Source: Calditrichota bacterium (lineage in GTDB: Bacteria; Electryoneota; B3-LCP). Taken from it: DNA of 41,822 nt. The position numbers were made by a program, and so were the translations under genes. Positions 17,044 to 26,898 of this stretch are shown here, piece by piece (within the stretch, counting starts at the first letter, position 1; each line of letters starts with the position of its first letter). Under the pieces are notes generated by a model that saw nothing but the letters and a program-made list of their open reading frames with translations, did no database searches and had not been told where the DNA came from. The stretch lies in assembly GCA_020051775.1 (NCBI GenBank), contig JAGVQJ010000159.1:1-41822 (forward strand), written 5' to 3'.

Positions 17044-19024
17044 GACGCCCCTGCACCGACGGAAACAACGAGATATCCGTATGCGGCAGGAACAGCGCTG
17101 CCATAAATTCGTCCATGTAACCAGGCCAGGTGGACAGCTCGAAATAAGTGATGCGGCGGGATATTTCGTCCAGCTCTTGGCGCAGGCGACCCGAGAGCAG
17201 CGCCAAGCCGGCTCCGCGCAGCGATCCATTGCCGATGTACTCGAATCGGTTACGGGGCAGGTCGGGTAACATACCGATGCGAATGGCGCTCTCAACGTCC
17301 AGGTAACGACCGAAGCCTCCGGCGATGACCACCCTTTGGATAGCGGAAGCTTCCAAGCCAACACCCTTTAGCAGAGTCATTATACCGGCGAAGATGGCAC
17401 CTTTAGTACGGATCAAGTTGTCCAAATCCGTCTCGCTGATAACGATTTCGCTGGAATCATCCATCTGGCCGGTGTTCACCAACAACAGCTCCGCCCGACG
17501 ACCGGCCCCCCGGATGCGCTCAGGATCAGCTTCGCGATTGAACTTGCCGCGCGCGGTGATGCGCCCGGTGGCATGAAGTTGCGCCAGCAAATCAATCAAC
17601 CCCGATCCGCAGATGCCCTGGGGGCTGCCCCCACCTATGACGCGGAAGAGCAGCTGTCCCTTCGGGTCTGATTGTACTTGATCAATAGCTCCGAGAAGGG
17701 CGCGCATTCCGCTGCGGACGCCGCTCCCCTCGAAAGCCGGTCCGGCAGAACAGGCGCAGGCTGTTAGGAAATCTCGATTACCCAAGGCCACTTCGCCGTT
17801 GGTGCCGAGATCCACGTACAGGGTTAGTCGCTCGTCGCGATGCACCCCCGCCGCCAGCAATCCCGCGGTGATGTCACCGCCCACGTAACTGGCTACGCAC
17901 GGACTGATCACCACAGGAGCGAAAGGTGGCAGGTTCAATCCAATCTGCGCTGCGGTGAGTGAGGGAAAACGCGTCACGGCGGGCGTATAAGGGTCTTCAC
18001 GAATAAAGCGTGGTTCGATTCCCAGGAACAAATGCTCCATGGTAGCATTGCCTGCCAACACTACTGCCACTATCTGATCCCTGGTGGTATGCGTATCCTT
18101 CACCATTTGGTCAACCAGACTCTCGGTGGCGTCCACCACCAATCGGCGCAGCTCTTTCAAGCCGTCGGGTTTACCGGCATGGACGATTCGATGGATAATA
18201 TCTGTGCCACAGGGGATCTGCCAATTGAAATCACTGGTTTCGGCTGCCACCTCGCCGGAAGAGAGCTCCAGCAGACGAGCAAAAAGCGTGGTCGTGCCAA
18301 TGTCTAAAGCCATGCCGTAGGGATTTATTTTGGAATCCTGCCACAAATCCAAAATCTCCGTTCCCTCGGGACCGGGTTTCAGTAAAAGTCGAAGGGTACC
18401 CTTGTTTTCGCGGAGAAAAGATGGCAGACGGCGCAGCACACTAAGATCTGCCTGGATCGGTTCGGATAATCCAGACTTGGTCAGCGCGCGACATAGGCGG
18501 TCGAAATCGGAGGCATTATCTTGCTGTGTGGCGACGGGTACTTGTACCTGCAGAACGCGAACCAACGGATCCACGGGTAGGCTTAGCGAGGTTATCTCGC
18601 GGCCGGGGTGTTCGCCGGGAGACAGTTCAGTTGGCAGCGCTTCAGGGGAGAAGGAGAATTCGGATTTAGACGGGATGCGGACTTCCAGATCACCGGTAAT
18701 GCGAGCCAGACAGGCCAGAGTGTAGTTCTGTGCTCTCTCTTTAACAGAAAGGTTGGGTATCCCTGCGGTGAAGACTTCCCCGGCTTGGATTTGAACCTTG
18801 CAACGCCGGCAAGTTCCCCGACCGCCACATTCGGTGCGGAGTAAATATCCCGCACGCCGGGCGGCTTCCAGTAGTGAACTGCCTTCTTCAACCTCTACCT
18901 TTACGCCGCCGGGGAAGAACTGGATGAGGTAATTTTTAAATTTCGTGACCTTCAGCGCTTCATGCCCTCCGTACAAAACACCGACCGCCGGGAAACAGTA
19001 CTCACGGCGGTGCGGCAGGTGCAT
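17039..19024 (-). CDS. RACo-like ferredoxin/ASKHA protein (DUF4445 family)
   Basis: About 661 aa. The N-terminal 2Fe-2S ferredoxin domain has TECGGRGTCRRCKVQIQAG and a later CLA, giving the C-x5-C-x2-C...C ligand set. The large ASKHA ATPase domain follows, with YGMALDIGTTTLFARL, GNATMEHLFLG, YVDLGTNGEVALG, GGGSPQGICGSGLIDLL and VVIAGGFGRYLD. Relatives reduce the cobalt of corrinoid proteins using ATP (RACo). No corrinoid protein or methyltransferase is in view, so its partner is unknown. The start is uncertain: the frame opens at TTG 19063, ATG 19024 has no Shine-Dalgarno and would be almost leaderless from the promoter at 19035, and homology begins only near VTKFKNYLIQFFPGG. Confidence 0.82.
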   Translation of the reverse strand: MHLPHRREYCFPAVGVLYGGHEALKVTKFKNYLIQFFPGGVKVEVEEGSSLLEAARRAGYLLRTECGGRGTCRRCKVQIQAGEVFTAGIPNLSVKERAQNYTLACLARITGDLEVRIPSKSEFSFSPEALPTELSPGEHPGREITSLSLPVDPLVRVLQVQVPVATQQDNASDFDRLCRALTKSGLSEPIQADLSVLRRLPSFLRENKGTLRLLLKPGPEGTEILDLWQDSKINPYGMALDIGTTTLFARLLELSSGEVAAETSDFNWQIPCGTDIIHRIVHAGKPDGLKELRRLVVDATESLVDQMVKDTHTTRDQIVAVVLAGNATMEHLFLGIEPRFIREDPYTPAVTRFPSLTAAQIGLNLPPFAPVVISPCVASYVGGDITAGLLAAGVHRDERLTLYVDLGTNGEVALGNRDFLTACACSAGPAFEGSGVRSGMRALLGAIDQVQSDPKGQLLFRVIGGGSPQGICGSGLIDLLAQLHATGRITARGKFNREADPERIRGAGRRAELLLVNTGQMDDSSEIVISETDLDNLIRTKGAIFAGIMTLLKGVGLEASAIQRVVIAGGFGRYLDVESAIRIGMLPDLPRNRFEYIGNGSLRGAGLALLSGRLRQELDEISRRITYFELSTWPGYMDEFMAALFLPHTDISLFPSVQGRQ

Positions 19025-19034
19025 TTCAGGGAAT

Positions 19035-19063
19035 AATATAGGAGAGCGCGGGGTCAGATGCAA
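19035..19063 (-). promoter_or_regulatory. internal promoter of the RACo-like gene
   Basis: The minus strand has TTGCAT (19058-19063), a 17-bp spacer and TATATT (19035-19040) immediately after the histidine kinase stop. It would allow the RACo-like gene to be expressed apart from the kinase pair. Confidence 0.45.
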
Positions 19064-19078
19064 GTAAAAACCGCAGGA

Positions 19079-20740
19079 TCACGAATTGAACAGTGGAAAA
19101 CTTATTTCGAAGCGCGTGCCCTTACCCAGCTCTGTTTGTAGGGACAATTCACCCTCGTGCGCCCTCACGATGTTTTGTACGATGGTTAAACCCAACCCAG
19201 TTCCTTTACCTTCGCCTTTCGTGGTAAAGTACGGTTCGAATATATTTCTCCGCACATTTTCGGGGATACCTGGACCGTCATCATCCACATAGATGATGCC
19301 CCGACCATGCTGGTTTATCGTACCTACAGAGAGTCGTCCCTTGCCCACCTCTTCTAAGGCATGCGCCGCGTTAATGATCAGATTCATGACCACCTGTTGA
19401 AGTTGGTCGGAATCGCCACGGATGAAAATCGGTTGGGTTGCATAGTCGGTCTTAAGGTGGAAGGGAGTTATTTCGTCATCCTGACGGAACCGTTTGATCT
19501 TCCCGGCTGTAGATGAGAGCACTTCGATGGAGCATTTTAGGATGTCGGTCAGGTTTACGTTCTGGAGTTTGGGATCGGCCGGTTTGGACAGGCTATGCAA
19601 GTTGTCTACGATGCGGGCAATTTTCTGCACCTGGTCTTCGATTACCTTGAAGGAATTTAGTATTTCCGGATTCAGAACATTACCGGATTGCTGGAGCATC
19701 ATAGAAATTAATTGAGACCGACCTTGAATGGGGAATAGTTGATTGGAAATTTCATGCGCGATGCCGCCGGCCAGTTGCATCATCAAGGATCGCTTCTCCT
19801 GTTCGTAAAGCTGGCGCTCCAATTCTTTGCGATCTGTAACTTCGGCCATCAATAGACCCACTTTGCCTTCGCGCTGTAGAACCGAGAAGAAATCCACTTC
19901 ATAATAACGTTGATTGATTTCAACGGGAATAGGTTTGGGTTTTATCCCGTGACGCACCTTCTCCAAGTGATCGCTAAGATTCTCAATATGAAGACGTAGG
20001 CCTTCCTCGCTGCTCCGAGCGGAGTTGTAAACTTCCTTGGCCACCGGATTGGCGTACTCCACACGATTCTCCCCGTTCAATACCATAATGCCATTGGGCA
20101 CAGTGCGCAAGATGTTCTCATGGTATTCTTGCAAGGCGCGGAATTTTTCACTGCTGTCACGTAATGATCCGAACAGGGCGGCATTATCGAATGCCACTGC
20201 CGCCAGATTAGTGAAAGTGACAAAGATGGCCAGATCCTTCTGACTAAAAATGCCCGAAATCGAGGAGTTGTCCACGTAAGCCATGCCCAGAAGTTGGTCG
20301 CGGCACATGATGGGAGCGCCCATGACCGATTTCAATTGCAGATTGCGAACGGATACCTGACGGGAGAGCAGAGCGTTATTCTCTACGTCATTGATGAGCA
20401 GCGGTTCTCGGTCGAATAATATCTTGTCAATGACTGTCCGGCTTATGGATCCTTGTATGTCCTGTATCTCTTCCTTGTCGAGGTTATGAGCGATTTTAAC
20501 CTCCGGCTCTTCGGCTGTATTGAGCAGGATGAGAAAACCGCGTTCAGCTCCGGTAATCTCGATGGCCGCATCCATGACAGTGCGCGCTAAACCGTCAGGG
20601 TCTAACTGCCCCACGATGCGGGTGCTGATTTCCAGCAAACGCCGCCACTCGCCGGCTAAAGGATCGGCGCCCATGTCCAGAGCGTCCTGTTCGCGGCCCA
20701 GTTCCTCCAGGTCGGTCAATCCCGTAAATAAATCATCCAT
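19079..20740 (-). CDS. GAF-PAS sensor histidine kinase
   Basis: A 553-aa soluble kinase with no membrane segment. A GAF domain (about 35-200, FLILLNTAEEPEVKIAHNL...MGAPIMCRDQLLGMAYVDN), a PAS-like domain (about 215-310, NGIMVLNGENRVEYANPVAKEVY), the HisKA helix with AGGIAHEISNQL (phospho-acceptor His near residue 330), and HATPase_c with N box NLIINAAHAL, G1 DDDGPGIP and G2 GKGTGLGL. GGAG precedes the ATG. The start overlaps the end of the upstream Ser/Thr kinase by 8 nt, suggesting coupled translation and joint function. No response regulator is nearby. Confidence 0.92.
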   Translation of the reverse strand: MDDLFTGLTDLEELGREQDALDMGADPLAGEWRRLLEISTRIVGQLDPDGLARTVMDAAIEITGAERGFLILLNTAEEPEVKIAHNLDKEEIQDIQGSISRTVIDKILFDREPLLINDVENNALLSRQVSVRNLQLKSVMGAPIMCRDQLLGMAYVDNSSISGIFSQKDLAIFVTFTNLAAVAFDNAALFGSLRDSSEKFRALQEYHENILRTVPNGIMVLNGENRVEYANPVAKEVYNSARSSEEGLRLHIENLSDHLEKVRHGIKPKPIPVEINQRYYEVDFFSVLQREGKVGLLMAEVTDRKELERQLYEQEKRSLMMQLAGGIAHEISNQLFPIQGRSQLISMMLQQSGNVLNPEILNSFKVIEDQVQKIARIVDNLHSLSKPADPKLQNVNLTDILKCSIEVLSSTAGKIKRFRQDDEITPFHLKTDYATQPIFIRGDSDQLQQVVMNLIINAAHALEEVGKGRLSVGTINQHGRGIIYVDDDGPGIPENVRRNIFEPYFTTKGEGKGTGLGLTIVQNIVRAHEGELSLQTELGKGTRFEISFPLFNS

Positions 20741-23700
20741 GGTTCTGACTCCGTGCGTTCATAATCTCAATTTTCAACTTGGTGGAATTGTCCTTCAGCA
20801 GCACAATGTCCGGATGGTCGGCGTAACTATTCTTCAGGTCTGCAGGCATCCGCGTGATGATATTCCTTAAAACCTCGATGGCTTTTTGATAATTTTCCCC
20901 GGCGTGCCCGAAACGACGCCGATGGTGGTAGAAACGTCCCCGCAACCAATAGGCCCTCCAGAGTAAATCTGGGAACGTCTGGCTTTTATCTACCGCCAAA
21001 TCCAATGAAGGTTCACACCGATTGTTACGTAAGTCGAAGCCTTTCAAGCGATTCAACTCTGCTTCGAACCAGCGGGAATCCTGATTGGCAAGATTCGTCA
21101 TGATAGATTCATACCCGGACTTGTCTCCAGAGTACCAGGCCAGTTCAGCGCAACGCAGAGATAATCGTGACACGAGAAGGCTCTGTTTTTGTTCTTCTAA
21201 AATTAATTGGGCGTGGTGGAAGAGAATTTTAGCTTCCTCAAATTGTCGCTTGCGGAGCGCGAGAATTCCACGTTGCTCTTCAATCAGAGCCTGTTCCTTC
21301 AGTGATTGTGTATCCACGGCCTTCTGCCAGGCCTGATCTAAAAAGTGTTGACCCTGAACAATATCATTGCAGGCTATATGTAAAGCTCCCAAATAAGTCA
21401 GAGGTTCAATGGATCCTTGCTGAAACCCGGAGGTTAAACAGATTTTCAGGCATTCTTGCCAGTACTCACGAGCTGAACCGTAGTCCGCTCGCAGCAAGCT
21501 GATCTCCCCCAGGTTATTCAGACAATCCAGCAGTTCGCGATCACTGCCGCTGCGGCGTAAAAATTCAAGGGCTTCGCCATACCGGCGTTGAGCCAGATCT
21601 AAATCACCCGCTTCATAAGCCATAATACCCAGATTAATCAAAAGGCCATTTCTACGCAGCGCATCCCCAACTTCAGCCGAAAGTTTCAGCGCCATCTCGA
21701 AGTGGCGGCGCGCCTCCTCGACCTCCCCGGCGGAGGAAAGCACGACGCCCATGTTGTTGTAACTGTCCGCGAGACTCCTGTGGTCAGTGCCTGATTGACG
21801 CAATTGCAAACAGTGTCCCCAATGGTCCCTGGCTTGATCCAGGTCTCCGGAAAAGAAATGGATTCGTCCCAGCGTATTGTGGATCAACGCCTGGTTGGCG
21901 ATGTCATCCTCGGCTTCGATCTCCTGAAGAGCTTTCCGGCATAAGTCGAGGGCAGTTTGGACGTCTCCTTTCAGGTAATGAACCCAGCCTAAGTTGGCCA
22001 GAATAGGCAAGCGATTCGCTGGATGCGTCTGTAGTTTGTAGGCAATATGCCAGCAAGCCAGGGCCTCCGCAATGTCGCCTTTGCGTTCATAAACAGCCGC
22101 CAGTTTCTCACAGATCAACGCTCGCTGCGCCGGATTCAACTCATGTTGCCATTTTTCAAAGAATTCCTTCAGCGCGTCAATAGCTTCAGGAATACGCCCG
22201 TTCAAGGCCTCCAATTCGCTGATATTGAGACGCAACTTTGCTTGAGCTTCTAAAGAAGCGCCGGATTTCTCCATAGCTGCAAGGCTTAGAGAATAAAATG
22301 CCAAGGCGCCGTCGTTATGAAATGCGGCTTTGGCTCGATCTGCTGCTCGAATTCCCCAGTCGGCGGCGAGCTTGAGTCTTCCAGCATCATAGAGCAGTCG
22401 CGAGATTTCTCCGGTCCATTCGCTGTCTGATCCTTCGGATTGCAATAGCCTGGCAAGTTTCAGCCGCAGTATTTTGCTTTCCGTCGCAGGGATTTCGGCA
22501 CGCAAAGATTCCGCCAGGCTGGGATGCCGCAGTCGCACGCGAGTGATCCCGCCGGTCTTCTCTGTAAAAATCAGTCCGGCGTTTTTGAGACCCTGTAGCA
22601 AGTTGTTCACCCTCTCATCTTTCTGACCAATGAGAGAGGCCAAAACATTCGATGGTAAGTGGCCATCTGCCAGCGAAACGATCCGTAAAAGTGCACATTC
22701 TTCGGAGGAAATAGATTTCCGACGTCGAATTAAAAAATCAGCAAAACCCTGCGCCACACTTAGATTGTCCAAACTTGAGGGGAAACTCCACGCGCCCAAT
22801 TGCGATTTGATCTGGCCGCGCGTCATCAAATCAAATAAAGATTCTTCGATAAACAGCGGTATACCGCCGGTATTTTTAGACAGACTTTCGTAAAAGGACA
22901 TTTCCGGAAGTTGACCGCCAAAAATGTTCCGTAGGTACTCAGCGAGTTGTTCCGGTTGAAATCCCGAAAGGACGATTTCTCGATTGAGGGGCAAACGAAG
23001 CTGGGCTAAAATAGTCTGCGAGTCAGGCCCATCCTCCAAAGCAAATGCCCAAAGTGCGCGCGGCGGTTGGGACGCCTGCAACATGTAACGCAAAGCTTCC
23101 AACGTGCCTTGGTCCGCCAGATGTAAATCATCAACCGCCAGGACTCCCGTGCTTTGTCCTAATAAATCGTAAAAAACGTGGTATAGGTCCTCGAATATTT
23201 TAAGCCGCTGAATCTGCGGAGGAGCGGGGGCTGGTTGAGATTTATGTTGAGACCCAAAGTATGCCGGCAGTAACAGACTTAACGTGTTTTCGTAATTTGC
23301 CAGAATGTCGGCGTGACGAGGCAGGTTTTCGGACTGTGAGGGATCCCCCAGAAGCTGCTGCAGCCAGGATTTCAAGACTGAGAACGGTTCACCCTGGTTG
23401 GCACGAGCCAGAACGAAGGGCAACCCTTCAAGTTGGCAAGCCGTGCGCCATTCTTCTAACAAACGACTCTTACCACACCCAAAGGAACCACGAATCAAAA
23501 CTGTATCACTTTCGCCTCTCAAACAAAAGCATGTCGCCAAATCTCGAAGTGTTTTATACTCCCCCGCCTGTTCGACATACCTACCGCTATGGACCACAGC
23601 TCGCATGGTATCAGCCGTTTCAAAAGCGAGTGGTAGATTCAAGCCGGCGAATAGCCTTTCCACAACCTGACGAGCACTGGCAGGACGCTCTTCCACCCTC

Positions 23701-24458
23701 GGTTCCAGGAGTGCCAGAATGATTTCTTCCAGAACCACAGGCAGGTGGGGATTGAATTTAGAGGGGCGAACAGGCCGAATTTCCAGACGCTTTTTCAGCG
23801 TTTCAGCTATATTTTCAGACGGAAAGGGCAACTTACCGGTGGCGGACTGATATAGGGTCACCCCCAGGGCATAGAGATCCGCACGCTGATCGGAGGAAGC
23901 GCCTTTCAACAACTCCGGAGCCGCGTAATCCAGTGACCCGGAAAATCCTTCACCGGCGGACTCGCCTCGCAGCGCCAGCCCAAAATCGCACAACTTGGCT
24001 GTCAACTGACCCGAGCTATCTTTTTCGACCAGAATATTATCCGGTTTCAGGTCGCGGTGTAAGATGCCTCGTCCATGCAAGTATGAGAGTGCTCGACAGA
24101 CCTGTACGGTAAGATCCAATAAGGTTTGCCAGTCCTGATCACGCACCACCTGATAAAAATCGCACCCGCGAATGTATTCTGTTGTATAGAAACTGGCGCC
24201 GGTTTCGGGCAAAACACCATAACTGTAGACACGTGCTATGTTGGGATGGCTAAACTCCGCCAACAACGCGAATTCCCGGCGAAAGGCGGCTGCTTCCTCG
24301 GAAGATCCCGGCGGGAGTACTTTTAAGGCGTATTGCCGGCCCCTGTCGAAGATATCCTCGACCAGATAAACCGATCCCATGCCGCCCTGCCCCAATAGGC
24401 GGATAAGATGGTAACGTCCGTTAAGGAACTCGCTTTTTGTTGAAACGGCTGGTTGCAT
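20733..24458 (-). CDS. Ser/Thr protein kinase fused to ATPase and TPR domains
   Basis: About 1241 aa. The N-terminal PknB-type kinase is intact: glycine loop GQGGMG (23-28), Lys46 in ALKVL, HRDLKPDN (134-141), DFG (158-160) and APE. A STAND-like ATPase follows, with Walker A RGSFGCGKS and Walker B GVLAVDDLHLAD. The C-terminal 500-plus residues are tetratricopeptide repeats (ANLGWVHYLKGDVQTALDLCRKAL, NNMGVVLSSAGEVEEARRHFEMAL and others). There is no transmembrane segment. ATG 24458 is used; a GTG at 24482 is also in frame. Together with the overlapping GAF-histidine kinase it resembles a split form of the kinase-ATPase-GAF-histidine kinase hybrids known from cyanobacteria. Signal and targets are unknown. 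Confidence 0.9.
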   Translation of the reverse strand: MQPAVSTKSEFLNGRYHLIRLLGQGGMGSVYLVEDIFDRGRQYALKVLPPGSSEEAAAFRREFALLAEFSHPNIARVYSYGVLPETGASFYTTEYIRGCDFYQVVRDQDWQTLLDLTVQVCRALSYLHGRGILHRDLKPDNILVEKDSSGQLTAKLCDFGLALRGESAGEGFSGSLDYAAPELLKGASSDQRADLYALGVTLYQSATGKLPFPSENIAETLKKRLEIRPVRPSKFNPHLPVVLEEIILALLEPRVEERPASARQVVERLFAGLNLPLAFETADTMRAVVHSGRYVEQAGEYKTLRDLATCFCLRGESDTVLIRGSFGCGKSRLLEEWRTACQLEGLPFVLARANQGEPFSVLKSWLQQLLGDPSQSENLPRHADILANYENTLSLLLPAYFGSQHKSQPAPAPPQIQRLKIFEDLYHVFYDLLGQSTGVLAVDDLHLADQGTLEALRYMLQASQPPRALWAFALEDGPDSQTILAQLRLPLNREIVLSGFQPEQLAEYLRNIFGGQLPEMSFYESLSKNTGGIPLFIEESLFDLMTRGQIKSQLGAWSFPSSLDNLSVAQGFADFLIRRRKSISSEECALLRIVSLADGHLPSNVLASLIGQKDERVNNLLQGLKNAGLIFTEKTGGITRVRLRHPSLAESLRAEIPATESKILRLKLARLLQSEGSDSEWTGEISRLLYDAGRLKLAADWGIRAADRAKAAFHNDGALAFYSLSLAAMEKSGASLEAQAKLRLNISELEALNGRIPEAIDALKEFFEKWQHELNPAQRALICEKLAAVYERKGDIAEALACWHIAYKLQTHPANRLPILANLGWVHYLKGDVQTALDLCRKALQEIEAEDDIANQALIHNTLGRIHFFSGDLDQARDHWGHCLQLRQSGTDHRSLADSYNNMGVVLSSAGEVEEARRHFEMALKLSAEVGDALRRNGLLINLGIMAYEAGDLDLAQRRYGEALEFLRRSGSDRELLDCLNNLGEISLLRADYGSAREYWQECLKICLTSGFQQGSIEPLTYLGALHIACNDIVQGQHFLDQAWQKAVDTQSLKEQALIEEQRGILALRKRQFEEAKILFHHAQLILEEQKQSLLVSRLSLRCAELAWYSGDKSGYESIMTNLANQDSRWFEAELNRLKGFDLRNNRCEPSLDLAVDKSQTFPDLLWRAYWLRGRFYHHRRRFGHAGENYQKAIEVLRNIITRMPADLKNSYADHPDIVLLKDNSTKLKIEIMNARSQNHG

Positions 24459-24620
24459 AACATCCCGGATAGGCCCAAGCACAAAAATAGCTCAGTCATG
24501 GTTCGAAAACAAGTATTCATCAAATTTTATAGGGGCTTTCAGATAAAAGAGCGGCAAGTGGGAAAATCTGTAGGGGGTAGAAAGGGTGAAATGGGCAGAT
24601 TTATAGTATATGCAAAAAAT

Positions 24621-24654
24621 TGCACTTGATTTATAGTGCATTATTGTTTATCTT
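24621..24654 (+). promoter_or_regulatory. promoter and inverted repeat before the LVIVD gene
   Basis: TTGATT (24626-24631), a 17-bp spacer and TATCTT (24649-24654). The -35 box lies within an inverted repeat TGCAC/GTGCA (24621-24625, 24636-24640), a possible operator. Confidence 0.5.
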
Positions 24655-24685
24655 ATCCCAACGGTCGTTAATTGCAGGAGGTCCA

Positions 24686-26851
24686 ATGCGTCGGTACTAT
24701 TTCGCGTTTTCGAAGATATTTCTCCTTGCTCTAATCCTGATTGGGGTGGGGCAGACTCGAGCTCAGGTCAACCCTCAAATCATTTCCTACAGTTTGGAAA
24801 GCGGGATTTACGCCACCGTGACCAGTTATGGCGACTATGCATTCGCGGCAACCTCCTTTGGGTTCAAGATCTACGACATCAGCGACGCCTCCAATCCCCT
24901 CGAAATCACCGATGTGCCGACACCCGGAATCACCAAAAGTCTCTGCACAGACGGCGATTATCTCTTCGTAGCGGATCAGGGCAATGGCCTACTGATTTAT
25001 GACCTCGCCGACATTTACAACCCCACGCTGTTAGACAATCTTGAGAGCGCCCAGAACATCCGTTCGATCTACCCGCGCGGGAGCTATCTCTATGCCGCAG
25101 TGGAAGAAGAGGGCTTGATGATTGTGGATTACAGCGATCCCAACAATCTGGAATTAGTGACGACCGCCTATCTCGGCGGTGAGGTCTGGGGATCGTATGC
25201 CTACGGTAACTGGCTTTATGTAGCGCAGGGTAGCGCTGGAATGGGAGTGTATAACCTCACCGATCCGGAAAATCCGCTCTGTTCCTTGATCTGGAACACC
25301 ACCGGTGGCAATTGCCATGATCTATTCATTTTTCCAACAGGGAATTACCTGGCTCTGGCCGACTTCCAGAATGGCGTCTATATTTTGGATTTGCAATATC
25401 CTGAAGTCCCCACCTGGTACGCCACTGACACTCTGGCAAACTATCTTGCCACCAATGTCAGCGGCGGATTGTATTACGGAGTGTGTGGTTGGTATGGTCA
25501 AGGCGTCCAGACGTTCGATTTTTCCGGCGCACAATTGGGCTACTTGACGATAGGCGAAGATTGTCTGGGAGCTTTTAAAATCGGAGATTACATTTATGTC
25601 ACCCTGGGCAACGCCGGCTTGCGAGTCGTGAATTGCCAGTCGCCCTCAAATTTGTTCGTGGAAACTGATCTTCCCAGCGCCAGTGGCGTTGTTTCTTTGG
25701 ACGTGCGTGACAATATCGCCTATGTGGCCAGCCTGGACGAGGGATTGACGGTGCTGGATGTTTCCAATCTGCAGTCACCCAGCCTGGTGGAGGTCATTCC
25801 CACCGGAGGGTGGGGCAAAGACGCCCTGGTCTCCGACGATGGGAATTATCTTTATGTGGCGGATTTTCAGGCGGGTATCAACGTTTTCAGCCTTGCCGAT
25901 CCTCTTCACCCTGTTTGGATCCGCACGGTCACCACAGTACCGGGAGACGGTTGCCATTCCCTTGATTTGCACAATGGGGTACTTTATGTTACCGTCTACA
26001 ACGCTGGATTGAATGTCTTTGATCTGACTGATCCGACGAATCCGCAACTGACCTGGCACTCCTCCGACACCACGGAATATTATCGTGAACTGGCCTTATC
26101 GGAAAACGGGCAATACCTCTTCGCTGTGGCCGAAGAGAACGGCCTGATGGTATATTCAATTTACGGTTCTGATTCCATCACCTACCAGTACACGACTCAT
26201 TGTGTCAACCATCCATACGATATACAGATCAAAGGCAACTTCGCTTACGTCGCAGATCTTGAAAAGGGACTTTACGTACTGAACATCGCCAATCCTGCAT
26301 ACATTTTCAAGGTAGACTCACTTCCGGCGCAGGATGCGGGAGCCGCCGTGACGCTGATTGACAACGACCATGTGTTGTTATCCGACTGGACTAAAGGTGT
26401 TGCGGTGGTTGACGTCTCTGACCCCACCAACATCAGTGAAGTCGGGCGTTGTGAAACTCCTGGAAATGCCTGGAAAGCCTGGAGCGACGGACAGCATGTT
26501 ATTCTGGCGGATATGTTCGACATTGCGGTCATTGATCTTTATTCTCCGCCGGGAATTCCCCCGGAATCTGAAGAAATGCTACCGCACAGCCCGGTAGTCC
26601 TGAATCCCGCATGTCCCAACCCCTTCAATTCCACAACCATGCTTTCCTTCACGTTGCAGAGGCAGGTCAAGGTCAAGTTATCGGTGTTCGATCTTGAAGG
26701 CCGAAAAGTGCTGGACTTGCGAGAAGGCTCCTTTGATCCGGGAACTCATTCGCTTTCATTTGAAGCCAAGGATCTCGCTTCGGGAATTTATTTCGCACAC
26801 TTACAAGCTGATGAAATTGCACAGACGCAAAAACTTCTGCTGGTTAAATAG
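24686..26851 (+). CDS. secreted LVIVD-repeat propeller with T9SS sorting domain
   Basis: A 721-aa protein. The signal peptide (FSKIFLLALILIGVGQTRAQ) is followed by about a dozen blades of 40-50 residues of the LVIVD type (YLYVADQGNGLLIYDLADIYNP, IAYVASLDEGLTVLDVSNLQSP, FAYVADLEKGLYVLNIANP), then a T9SS sorting domain (CPNPFNSTTMLSFTL ... SGIYFAHLQ...LLLVK). ATG 24686 is chosen because GGAGG lies 6 nt upstream; a TTG at 24620 is in frame but precedes the -10 box. It is the first of three closely spaced genes that probably form an operon. Function is likely surface binding; ligand unknown. Confidence 0.85.
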   Translation: MRRYYFAFSKIFLLALILIGVGQTRAQVNPQIISYSLESGIYATVTSYGDYAFAATSFGFKIYDISDASNPLEITDVPTPGITKSLCTDGDYLFVADQGNGLLIYDLADIYNPTLLDNLESAQNIRSIYPRGSYLYAAVEEEGLMIVDYSDPNNLELVTTAYLGGEVWGSYAYGNWLYVAQGSAGMGVYNLTDPENPLCSLIWNTTGGNCHDLFIFPTGNYLALADFQNGVYILDLQYPEVPTWYATDTLANYLATNVSGGLYYGVCGWYGQGVQTFDFSGAQLGYLTIGEDCLGAFKIGDYIYVTLGNAGLRVVNCQSPSNLFVETDLPSASGVVSLDVRDNIAYVASLDEGLTVLDVSNLQSPSLVEVIPTGGWGKDALVSDDGNYLYVADFQAGINVFSLADPLHPVWIRTVTTVPGDGCHSLDLHNGVLYVTVYNAGLNVFDLTDPTNPQLTWHSSDTTEYYRELALSENGQYLFAVAEENGLMVYSIYGSDSITYQYTTHCVNHPYDIQIKGNFAYVADLEKGLYVLNIANPAYIFKVDSLPAQDAGAAVTLIDNDHVLLSDWTKGVAVVDVSDPTNISEVGRCETPGNAWKAWSDGQHVILADMFDIAVIDLYSPPGIPPESEEMLPHSPVVLNPACPNPFNSTTMLSFTLQRQVKVKLSVFDLEGRKVLDLREGSFDPGTHSLSFEAKDLASGIYFAHLQADEIAQTQKLLLVK

Positions 26852-26898
26852 AGCTAATGATGGTACAAACCAAAGGCAGACTACAACTTGGAGGTCGA

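Noticed and set aside
24483..24560. Promoter for the Ser/Thr kinase operon (TTGCCG ... TATAAA on the minus strand)
   Set aside because: The spacing is about 20 bp and the -35 box is poor; not strong enough to list.
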